A DNA stretch of 64,000 nt, taken from positions 118,685 through 182,684 of the forward strand of contig RDEW01000051.1 in the NCBI GenBank assembly GCA_011109175.1. Reading direction: 5' to 3'. Positions within the stretch are counted from its first letter, which is position 1; each line of letters begins with the position of its first letter. The notes beneath the pieces are model-generated. The model was given only the letters and a program-made list of their open reading frames with translations. It was not told where the DNA came from and ran no database searches. This DNA is from Dicyema japonicum (taxonomy: Eukaryota; Dicyemida; Rhombozoa; Dicyemidae). The position numbers were made by a program, and so were the translations under genes. This document shows, piece by piece, positions 1 through 8,339 of this stretch.

Positions 1-246
1 TCTGTGTCTGATGTTAGTCACGTGGTTGATGGTGATATGTTTTGCTACATTGGGTGTGCCAAGGAGTACATGAGGAAGGGTGATGTCATGAGTGCTGTGA
101 GGTTGATGGGAAACCTGAAAGGAGAGGCTGGAGTAGTGTCATCCACGTGGGTGACTGAAGCGTTGAGGTTTTTGGAGATGAGACAGGCCATTAACGTGAT
201 CAATGCGTATGCCCGTTATAACGTGAAGATTGCCAGTAATTGTTGA
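1..246 (+). CDS. IMMT: MICOS subunit MIC60/mitofilin, C-terminal exon (partial)
   Basis: The last exon of a gene that begins left of the window; the frame is open from base 1 to the TGA at 244-246. MIC60 is an inner-membrane protein that holds cristae junctions together in the MICOS complex. The encoded end contains LMGNLKGE, WVTEALRFLE and QAINVINAYA, which match in order and spacing the conserved mitofilin C-terminus (N-Q-L-K-G-E, W-L-x-E-A-R, Q-x-x-x-x-L-x-A-Y-A in animals). No ATG is needed because the frame enters from the left. The identification rests on about 80 residues. Confidence 0.8.
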   Translation, partial: SVSDVSHVVDGDMFCYIGCAKEYMRKGDVMSAVRLMGNLKGEAGVVSSTWVTEALRFLEMRQAINVINAYARYNVKIASNC

Positions 247-1060
247 CAAACTAATATTATTGTTTGCACTTACTTGGGGACAAGTAATTAAGTTCCTGAC
301 GTCGTTTGGTTTTTAGATTTTTTGTGACGTCATAGACCCACCTGAGATGCCTAGTGTTTGGCTGGATGCGGTTTCAGTTTTTAGTCGTTTTTTTCACATC
401 TCAAGATTTTTAGAAAGGTTGCACGTGGTTAGCCATGAAATACCAAATGATCTTTTATGCCGTAATGAGTGGAGTAACAGGATATGTCGAATTGACACCA
501 TAGATCTTCATTGGTATCCGAACTGACGAGTTGACTTGCAGTTTATTAGGTTGACGATGAAAAATCATACTTTTATACATACTAGGTCAACAATTTAATT
601 GAATTTTAAGGTCATTTTTAATTTTAACGGAAATATTTCGGTTTTTCTGGTGATTACATTTCTCATCTGTTCACTTCTCGAACGAGCTAACCTATAAGAA
701 CCATTTTATAGAAACGTAAGATGCTATATAAGAAGTTCTTCGAGAGTCGACTTATCTACGTGGCATTTTTCTATATTTCACATGAGAGTAGTTACGTGTC
801 ATAGCTGAGTGATGTTACAAACCAAAATACCTACACCCACTATTGGATGCTTTCATGGACGGACTAGTAATAGATACAAATCATCCCTCTTACATCACAA
901 TGGTCAGGAATGTTCGCGATTCATAAGAGATTTTTGAATGCAATCTACAAATAGAACACCAATATGTGTATCACGACTTAAACAGGACACTATAACACCA
1001 GGAGAAAATAATAAATGTATATGCTCTTTAAAGTGAAAGACTATATTATCTATTTTCTGT
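247..1060. other. AT-rich stretch with one unassigned possible exon
   Basis: A frame open from 317 to 526 on the plus strand follows a possible acceptor (TTTTTAG at 316) and has protein-like composition (contains MPSVWLDAVSVFSRFF). A 28-nt GT-AG segment from about 520 would let it continue briefly. I do not recognise it and cannot connect it to a start. The remainder shows nothing I can name. Confidence 0.25.
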
Positions 1061-1318
1061 TTTAGCAGTTTATTGATGGAAGACAGTGTTTCCCCGCTAT
1101 ACCTACAGCTGTCTCAACAACAATACCATGGAGAGATCCGGTCCAAGGCCCCTTCGCACTTCTATTTGACATTCTCAATGGCGTATAACATGTTCACCCA
1201 CTCGACGATGTTTGTAGAAGAAATGGGTCCAATGCACGTGATCTTCCATATCAAAGACCTCCCCTCTCCAAACGAAAAGATCGTAATTCAGTCCGACCGC
1301 TTTCCCTTTAAGAGATGA
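1061..1318 (+). CDS. Unidentified open frame after a possible splice acceptor
   Basis: A TTTTAG acceptor-like site at about 1064 is followed by two overlapping open plus-strand frames. The longer reaches a TGA at 1316-1318 and includes FVEEMGPMHVIFHIKDLPSP; the other ends near 1190. I recognise neither and cannot decide which is real. It ends about 90 bases before the convergent end of the penta-EF-hand gene. It may be a terminal exon or chance. Confidence 0.2.
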   Translation, partial: FSSLLMEDSVSPLYLQLSQQQYHGEIRSKAPSHFYLTFSMAYNMFTHSTMFVEEMGPMHVIFHIKDLPSPNEKIVIQSDRFPFKR

Positions 1319-1405
1319 AGACACTCTGCGCAATACAAACACTTGACCATCTCAACCCCCAACCACGTGGCTAACACCATGAGCACAAAAGTCAAAGAAT
1401 ATTTA

Positions 1406-2779
1406 TTAGCAAACGAGAAAGTCCAGTGTTAGTGATAAATAATCTAAATATAAAGGGCAGAAAAGCAATCCGTCATAAACTAAGCCAATCACACTCAAAA
1501 TAACCCTCTCATAGTTGACGAGCCTTTTGGAATCACCCGCGTTGCCCCATTCATTGAAGATTCGGAAGGAGTCCATCACCAACTTCTTAATAATTGTAAA
1601 TTGATCCAATTTTAAGCAGTCTTTGGAGATTCTCATGCAAAAATTCACAAATTCATTCATTCTTGATCAAACAGGCCATTTACCTGTAAAATCCCAGGGT
1701 TTTGAAGAACTCGCAAAGCTGGGGGCCGGAGATACTGTACCTATTCGTTGAAAATCTAAATTCCACAGAGACACGGACAACCTGTTGAAGTCATGGGCAC
1801 ATTCAGTCACGTATTGCTTGAGCATAATGAAATCATCCATATTCAGTCTTTCCGGACTAAAACGGTAATTTTGAATTTTACTGATTACGGGAAAATTTAC
1901 GAACAAGTAGCTGGCAAATATGGTCACTGAAAGGCTGATTGTCCATGTTCATGAGTCCGGGCTGCAGTTCCCTCCACGTGATATAGCCTGACCTGTCGGT
2001 ATCTATAATCTAGGGTCCTCAGTATGAAAAACCTCACCAGAAACCATTCCTTGTAGGTATTCATATTCTCCATTGGAGGACCATGAGGTAAGGGAGTCGA
2101 ATAGGGTTGATTACCCCCTGGCATTCCGTAGCCTGGGACTCCGTATGGTGGTGGGCCTCCTGGTGCCGAATTTGGGGAATTCCCTAAATAAGGGTTGCCT
2201 GGGGGTCTCTGGTTTCCCGGATATTCTTGAGGAGGGGCACAAGGAAAGCTGGGGTAAATTGATTTGTATTGATTTGAGTACCCCGGTTGCTGAGTTGGCA
2301 GTCTTACTGTATTAGTGGGATGATAAGGTACCGTTTCTAGGGTCATCATAGGCTGCTGAGGCGAATGAAGGAGTAGTTCCGGGTGGGTTGTAACCCCCAG
2401 AGTGTTGCCCTTGTGGAAAATTCTGACTTGGACCAGTCATTGAAGGAGCACCATAGGGCTGGTTGAAACTCCCAGGGACATTTCCTTGTGATCCGTAGGG
2501 CTGGTTGTAACTTACGGGGACATTTCCTTGTGATCCGTAGGGCTCGTTGTAACTCCCGGGGTTGTAGCCTTCTGGAAAATATGAGGGATTACTGTATTGA
2601 CCACCCATTGGGGGTACATTTCTTTGTGAGCCATGAGACTGATAGTTGTCTTGATATGGATTCTTTCCACTCATTGGAGGGGCACTTCCTTGTGCGCCAT
2701 AGGGCTGATAATTACCCACGTTGTACGGTTGATTAGGGTAAGAGGGATTATACGGATTTTGGTTATGCCCACTCATCAA
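1406..2779 (-). CDS. Penta-EF-hand protein (peflin/ALG-2 type)
   Basis: A complete gene of six exons. The start is ATG-ATG at 2779. Residues 1 to about 245 are a Gly/Pro/Tyr/Gln-rich region with repeats around NQPYGSQGNVP, the usual N-terminus of peflin-like proteins. The penta-EF-hand domain follows: hand 1 DTDRSGYITWRELQ keeps a calcium loop; hand 2 is degenerate and ends in MDDFIMLKQYV; hand 3 has STNRYSISGPQLCEFF; then the LDQFTIIKKLVMDSFRIF helix and a last degenerate hand. These proteins are cytosolic calcium sensors that dimerise and act in ER-to-Golgi vesicle coats. Introns, from the 5' end, are 25, 28, 25, 26 and 22 nt; the first is 2307-2331. Only the first hand looks able to bind calcium well, so the protein may act mainly as a partner subunit, as peflin does with ALG-2 (inference). 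Confidence 0.9.
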
Positions 2780-3106
2780 AAATGAATATTATTAATTATA
2801 ATTTTATTATTTTTGAATTTATTTTTATTAAATTTGATTAAATAAAAAGTTTCAGAAATTTTTAAATAAATCAGTCAATTTAAGATCCTTTCCGCATAAT
2901 TTTTTATTACGTCGATTTTCCCAAAATTCAAGTCGTGGTTAGCTAATTTCATTAACGGTCGAATAGGCCAAGTTACGGCAAACAAACAAAAATCAAAACC
3001 GCGATACATTCCAAATGGATTGTCACTAAGATCACTGTTGTCACCAACGCTATTCAATAATTGCTTTAGTGACCTACTTTTCTCAACTACAAAAAAATTA
3101 ATTCTT

Positions 3107-3765
3107 ATCGTACGCGGACGATCTCGTGATTGCAGCTAAACTTGGTGGGTTCTTGAAAAACCGTCTAAAAATATAACCAGGAAAGTCACGTGTAACGACA
3201 TTTACATCGTCACGAAGAAATACGGGCAACACCAGCAGTAAAATATGATTTCCTTGACCCCCATTAAGAAGACCCTTTCAATCCTTGGATCCTCTCCTTT
3301 CACATATCAAGCGGACTTGTTTACCTAAGGATCCAAAAGATTATCAAGGCTTTTCACGCACTCCTCAGTATCTTCCCTCCCATCTTTGGAGCTAGTTCTA
3401 CCGAGTATCGAGTACCACTGTGCTGCATGGGTTGCTCCGTTATCACTTCGGCACAGAGCAAGCTGGAAGTGTAACAAAACAGATGTCCAGAATATTGTTG
3501 AGATCGTCGAAAGGACGCCCACTTTGTTACTAAGAAAACTCTAAAGGTCCCACAAATCATGGAATACCTTACATTACGCCGCCAAGACTTCCTCCATGTA
3601 GTAAAATCTCCTGAATATCCCCTTAGGTCAGACATCAAGCTATATCTGGATGCCTGCCCGAGATTCGAGAAGAAATCTTTCCCTTTGTGGAGATTAATCA
3701 AGAACTCCAAAACTAACCGCAGGAGAAGGCCTGGTATGGACTCGGGGATCACTTAACTTAGACAA
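3107..3765 (+). pseudogene. Decayed LINE reverse transcriptase fragment
   Basis: The plus strand encodes FLSYADDLVIAAK (reverse transcriptase box with YADD) near 3109, then IKKTLSILG near 3265, which matches the box after the palm in the other LINE copies here. Stops and frame changes follow, then a C-terminal segment ending in RRRRPGMDSGIT at 3756. GGGATCACTTAACTTAG, the start of the LINE 3' hairpin, follows immediately. It is a truncated, inactive copy. Confidence 0.7.
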
Positions 3766-4026
3766 TTACTCTTGTCTTTTTGTGATAATAAAATTAAACA
3801 AGCCGGCGTTGGTTAGCTGTTGTCTCCATTTTATCTTCTGAGACTTCACGATGCAATTTCCAGTTAGCACCTTTGTAATTGCTCCGCGTGCACATAATCT
3901 AGCTCCAGCGGAGGGCTTGTCGCGAGCTTCAATTATTTGACAACCGACGTAGTCTCTTTCGAGACCTCCACAGCCCGGACTTGTGTACTTATTAAAGCTC
4001 AATGTTGTGTATATGTGACACGTCAA
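3766..4026 (-). CDS. Unidentified 86-residue open frame
   Basis: An ATG-started minus-strand frame with even codon composition, including SPGCGGLERDYVGCQIIEAR. No domain is recognised. It lies between a LINE tail and a SINE1 copy, so it may be repeat-derived or chance. Confidence 0.25.
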   Translation of the reverse strand: MTCHIYTTLSFNKYTSPGCGGLERDYVGCQIIEARDKPSAGARLCARGAITKVLTGNCIVKSQKIKWRQQLTNAGLFNFIITKRQE

Positions 4027-4039
4027 TTCAGATGCCTAG

Positions 4040-4322
4040 TTTTGATTTTAATTGCCTTTATTTATTAGCCCCGGATACATTGAGAAAGAAGTTAAAGTAA
4101 ACAGCTAATTAAGTGTATCCAGTTTCCACTTCTACGAAAACAGAGTCCATCCGGAATCAACATAAAGGGTAGACTTCCATACTTGCAGTTGTGGAAGCCC
4201 CTCAAGTGGAGTGGGGGAGAGAAAATGATCCTTCTTCGTTCCGGCCTGGCAGAGGAGGAACAGACGAACAATCAGAAACTTCAACCAATTAGTCACGAAG
4301 CACCACGTGGCCATATTGCTTA
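4040..4322 (-). repeat. SINE1 copy (minus)
   Basis: Read on the minus strand it starts at GGCCACGTGGTGC (about 4313), has GGGGCTTCCACAACTGCA in the middle and ends with GTATCC-loop-GGATAC, then GGGGCTAATAAATAAA. The same order occurs in at least ten places here. This copy lacks the GGCGTCATGTGATCCACCTG segment between the head and the middle. Confidence 0.75.
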
Positions 4323-4454
4323 GGTGACTTGAATTGATGTATTTTATAATGATGCTATTTTATTTATTAATGTTTTCTGTTTTACCGGTTTTATCCACCA
4401 CGACTTTTACCTAAAATAAAACATAATTAATGTATCTCACATTCTCTTTAAATT

Positions 4455-4735
4455 TTCCCCTGCTCAGAGCAAGGTGTCCATGTTGAAACAGGTCTTACAA
4501 AAACACCAATACCTTGTTCATCGTCTGTCCTTGGGCTTTGTGTATAGTCATAGCGAAACATATCTTCACTGGAAATTTAGTTCTTTCTACCGGTATGTTT
4601 TCTTCCTCTTCCAAACAGATTTTAATTTTTGGAATCATTACTACTTGGCCTTTAAATTTTATCCGCGAGTTCTGGTGCCACAAACATACAACATTGAGCT
4701 TTTATTAGTGGATACAGATTTGACGTAGATAATTA
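4455..4735 (-). pseudogene. PIF1/Helitron-type helicase fragment
   Basis: On the minus strand FPVKICFAMTIHKAQGQTM matches the conserved late motif of PIF1-family helicases (FP-aFAMTI-K-QGQT), preceded by VVMIPKIK and followed, across a stop, by FQHGHLALSR (compare HGQLYVALSR). The fragment has no helicase N-terminus. PIF1-like helicases are carried by Helitron elements and also occur in hosts; with stops and a short length it is most likely a Helitron remnant. Confidence 0.7.
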
Positions 4736-4765
4736 TTGATTTGTGCCTTTGTTGTCGCGATTGGT

Positions 4766-4895
4766 GGTTCAATTCCCACATCATTACATACGTCATGTGA
4801 TTCACCTGTCCAAGGAGACACCCACTGCCACAATACATAAAGGATCTTGATCTGCCCTACTCTACTTGAATGGTTTTCACAATTGGGAATATGGA
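4766..4895 (+). repeat. SINE1 partial copy (plus)
   Basis: CATGTGATTCACCTGTCC, then GATCTTGATCTGCCCTACTC and GGTTTTCACAATTGG match the middle of the SINE1 family. Both ends are lost. Confidence 0.55.
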
Positions 4896-4997
4896 TGTAC
4901 GTGGTCCTTGGAAAGGATGCGTTTCATTTTTCCTAGAGTGGTTCTCCAGATCTTTTATGAAGGTTGATACCTCAAAGAGGACATGATTTTATTATTA

Positions 4998-5403
4998 TCA
5001 ACCACGTGTTAGATATAATTCTACAAGTGACACTGAGGATCTGTAAGAAAATTCCCTCAATAAGTCTGATGTTTCCATGGCGACTGGTTCAAAAATGAAC
5101 TGTCCACCAATATATTCGTATTTCTTATTTTTTCGGGTCTCAGCCTTTTCCGATCTTAGATGAGTTCTTGTCATTGAAAGGTTGGAGGTAGAGGCCATCC
5201 AAATATGTGGGGTCCCAGGTGAGGTATCTACCACTTTCCCGTTGTAAGAGTGTCGTCCCGTCAGGCCTATTGTTGGCTGGGGCCAGTCCGAGAGGCTCCA
5301 CTGAACAAGTAATCCAGTCGCTTGCAGTCCTCATGCAATAACTTAGTTGATGGCTTTGTATCTCGTACTCCTCTAACAGGAAAGAGCGTGAGACCTTAAT
5401 CAT
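4998..5403 (-). pseudogene. Mobile-element coding fragment (RPDG...WD.T...K..KY domain)
   Basis: Two overlapping minus-strand frames read EPLGLAPANNRPDGTTLL, YLTWDPTYLDG and, after a frame change, KNKKYEYIGGQFIFEPVA. The same order (RPDG, WD-T, K-x-x-KY, F-x-PVA-E-S/T) is seen at 47365-47862 (partly) and the KKY part at 33180-33345. I know this arrangement from the C-terminal part of invertebrate mobile-element proteins that also carry a C-x-C-G zinc knuckle. The pattern resembles a PD-(D/E)xK nuclease core (inference). It is broken by a frameshift and is inactive. Confidence 0.6.
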
Positions 5404-5409
5404 CCAGGA

Positions 5410-5546
5410 TTTTGTCCGGAAAAAACATCTAAGGAGCTCAATTTACTGAGGATTCTTCGGTCCATTTTAAGTAATGAAAAATATTTCAAAATTAAATTAT
5501 TAATTAAAATTTGCTAATTAAAAATTAAATTTTTAAATTAATAGTG
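5410..5546. other. AT-rich intergenic/promoter region of TACO1
   Basis: The stretch just upstream of the TACO1 start is almost only A and T. It probably contains the promoter, but I see no specific element. Confidence 0.3.
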
Positions 5547-6512
5547 ATGGTTTCTAATGTTGTGATTTTTTTAGCTCAAGGCAAAATTCTGTTTGGATAT
5601 TTGCCAGAAATACAAATATTTGACATATTTTAAATCCAACATCCACACGTGACCATCATAAATTATAAACTAGAAACAACTCCCTCCTCTCCGGTCACAG
5701 TCACTGGCAGAATATTCAGGCCACAAAATCCAGTAAAGACCAGGAAAAGTCGAAGATCGGTTCTCGCCACATAAATAACATAAAGAATATAATCGGTAGT
5801 CTTCTCGGTCCACGTTAGACAGGGAGAAGTCATCAGATCCTAAAGTAAATCACCTCCTAGCCCGAGCCATAGAAGACGCCCGGCGGGACAACGTCTCTGT
5901 TTCCGTGATTGACCGAATCTTGCGGAAAACGGTCATGTTTGATCTCATTTTTAGAAAGGTGGCGTCGTCAGCACGTTTTGTGTACGGGCGAACGGTCCAG
6001 AGGGAATCAAGATCTGCGTTTCCGCGGAAAGCTCGTCACGGAAATTGTTTGAGTCCAACCTGAGAGGCTGTTTTAGGCGGAACGGGTCTCCTCGGTGAGT
6101 AATTCCAGATTTGTTTACTGTGATGACAAATCCGAGGACTTTGAAGCCACTGGGGTTATGCACGTGGACAAGGGCGGGAAAAGTTTGGACGAGATGATTG
6201 AGGTCGGCATAGAAATCGGGGCTGATGAAGTTCTTGAGCACGTGGATTCTTTGGGAAATAAATTTTTTGTGGTTTTGCTAGTTTGAGCTAATTTTGCAGT
6301 TTCTGACTGATTCTGATTCGTTTACACACGTGGAGCAGTCCCTGAACAAGAGGGGGTTTGTTTGCGCTTACTCTGCGGTTGAGTATTCCCCCTATGAGTT
6401 GATATCCTTGGATGAAGGACCTGCCAAGAAGGCGTTTGACAAGCTTATTTCCGTTTTGGAGGGATTTGAGGAGATTAACAAAGTATATGATAATGTTAAA
6501 GTTAATATTTAA
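5547..6512 (+). CDS. TACO1: TACO1/YebC-family mitochondrial translation factor
   Basis: A complete gene of seven exons joined by introns of 25, 25, 23, 23, 23 and 31 nt (5550-5574, 5649-5673, 5796-5818, 5932-5954, 6086-6108, 6269-6299). Exon 1 is the ATG alone. A short Lys/Tyr-rich leader (mitochondrial targeting, by inference) precedes GHSHWQNIQATKSSKDQEKS, the YebC signature. Then come DPKVNHLLARAIEDARR, ANGPEGIKICV, a CFRRNG segment, GVMHVDKGG and finally FDKLISVLEGFEEINKVYDN, the standard C-terminal domain. YebC proteins bind the ribosome; TACO1 aids synthesis of mitochondrial proteins such as COX1. The frame is unbroken once the introns are removed. CACGTG occurs four times from 5645 to 6331, three of them in coding sequence. 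Confidence 0.92.
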
Positions 6513-6599
6513 TAAAATAATATTACTTTTTTTTGCAAACATAAATAAAACATTACAAATATGCCTTTATACGTTCAACCGACAATTAGCTAATTTAGG

Positions 6600-6925
6600 A
6601 CTTTTGCCGCGTGGCGCCATATGGTGTTGCGTGGTTAATTGGTTTAATTTTTTTGCTTGCTTGTCTATTCCTCTTCTCTCTTCCTAATAGAGTGGCGTCA
6701 TGTGATCCACCTGTCTAGGTGACGCCCAGTGCCAGGCCGGCATGAAAAAAGATCATTTGCTCTTCCCCACTCCACTGGAGGGGTTTCCACAACTGCATGT
6801 AATGGACGTCTTACCCTTTATGCTGATTCCGGATGGACTCTGTTTCTGTAGAAGTGGAAACTGGATAATTAGTTGTTTACTTTAACTTCTTTCTCGGTGT
6901 ATCCGAGGTTAATAAATACGTAAAT
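6600..6925 (+). repeat. SINE1 copy, nearly full length (plus)
   Basis: Starts near CGTGGCGCCATATGGTG, contains GAGTGGCGTCATGTGATCC, GAGGGGTTTCCACAACTGC and CTGATTCCGGATGGACTC, and ends GGATAATTAGTTG...CTTTCTCGGTGTATCC then AGGTTAATAAAT. Best reference copy for the family in this window. Confidence 0.8.
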
Positions 6926-7014
6926 AAATATACGTTCAACCGACAATTAGCTAAGGTTGGGCGTGTGGGGACTATACGAACTTTAAGATAATTAATATCT
7001 TTCAAACGACTGTC

Positions 7015-7235
7015 ACGGGGACCCTACAAAGGTTCTCCTCACTGTTAATGCCAACTCCGTTCGAGGAACTTTTGAGGGGAATGGAAACCCGATTACCATC
7101 GTCAAATCCAGGATGTGTCCCGTATATACAGGAAGTGCGTCGGGTCTCGGGACGAACACCATGAAAGGATGAGGCGGATGCTAAAAGAGGCTGGGATCAC
7201 CTGAAGACCTCGTATCTTTTTTTAAATAAATAATA
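7015..7235 (+). repeat. LINE 3'-end fragment (plus)
   Basis: CCAACTCCGTTCGAGGAACT...GAGGGGAATGG and ATGAGGCGGATGCTAAAAGA, then GGGATCACCTGAAGACC and an A/T-rich tail, match the 3' end of the LINE copy at 55580-55790. Only the last codons and the 3' UTR are present. Confidence 0.65.
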
Positions 7236-7654
7236 TGTCACGACGCGATCGAGCATTAGACGCTCTCTTCCAAGGGATGTCTGGGTAAACCTGGCTCGTC
7301 TTCCGTGTGAACACCAGTCTCTTCCAACGTACTCAAATTGGATGACGTTAAAGATGTCTGCTCATCTTGCAACCTCTTCGAGTTGATGGAGGACGGGGGC
7401 TATAGTTGGGAAACGTCTCGATTCCGTGAGGGACCTAAATAGTACTCTACCGATGTTCTGGATGGGGACTTGTAAAAGATAGGGAAAAGTCTCAGAGAGG
7501 ACTTAGATTGACTACGGGAGTTGTTTGTGGTAGAACGTTGCTGTTAGGTTCTTTGGCATGATTATTGCATAACAGAGTGCACTAATAAATAGTTCGATAG
7601 CTAGGATTATGTCCCACTACCAATTCTCCGTGGGTTTGATTCCCCCACTAACTA
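7236..7654. other. No recognisable feature
   Basis: No open frame with a recognisable product and no clear repeat boundary. Confidence 0.3.
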
Positions 7655-7910
7655 CATGGTTGGAGATTTTCTTTATTCTTTTGTTTTTTCGGTTGTTCTA
7701 CTAGAGTGGTGTCATGTGATCCATTTGTCTTGGGTGGCTCCAAGTGTTGAGGTAACACGAAAGGATCATTTACTCTTCCTACTCTAATGAAGGGGTTTGT
7801 ATAACTATGGGGATTGGACGTCTTACTCCCTTTCTGATGATTCTTGATAGACTTTGTGATATTGGAAGGCATTGTTCAGGGATCGTGGGAACTGGATACA
7901 TCAACTTACC
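7655..7910 (+). repeat. SINE1 diverged copy (plus)
   Basis: GAGTGGTGTCATGTGATCC, AAGGATCATTTACTCTTCC and GGGTTTGTATAACTATGG follow the family order but are more diverged than the 6600 copy. Confidence 0.6.
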
Positions 7911-8339
7911 GATTCACCCTGTGTCTTCAAAGAATGGAGTCTGAATCTTAATGGGAGAACTTAGTGGATACAGCGAAGCGGTGGGAACTTTTGATAGTAT
8001 AGGAGGTTGATGTCACGTGCGTATAGTCAATGTCATAGCTAATTTTTGATGTTTCGGGATCTTCCACGGTCTCTCCTCTAAAAATGATTTTATCAAACTT
8101 CGTCGGGAGATGTACGTGAATCTTGTCACCTGCTCACGCTATATCAGGTTTCCTACGTTATTCCTTTTCATTAGGTTCTCAAGGGTGTCGGTGTCATGTT
8201 ATTTTTTCCGTATACCACTTTTCTGTGAAAAAAATGAAAAATTAAATCAACAACATGTTACGAAATAGGTACTATAAGTCTGCCTTTTAGGACTAGACTC
8301 TTCATCCCGGTACCCTTTTTTCTAAGTAATCCATCCTAT
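7911..8339. other. No recognisable feature
   Basis: A mix of AT-rich sequence and short frames without recognisable similarity; one CACGTG at 8014. Confidence 0.3.

Noticed and set aside
2073-2736. Plus-strand frames of about 80 codons
   Set aside because: They are the reverse of the repetitive Pro/Tyr/Gln-rich exon of the penta-EF-hand gene.
6095-6108. A 14-nt intron (GTGAGTAATTCCAG) in TACO1
   Set aside because: A 23-nt intron starting at 6086 uses the same acceptor, keeps the frame and the conserved NG-F spacing, and fits the other intron sizes.
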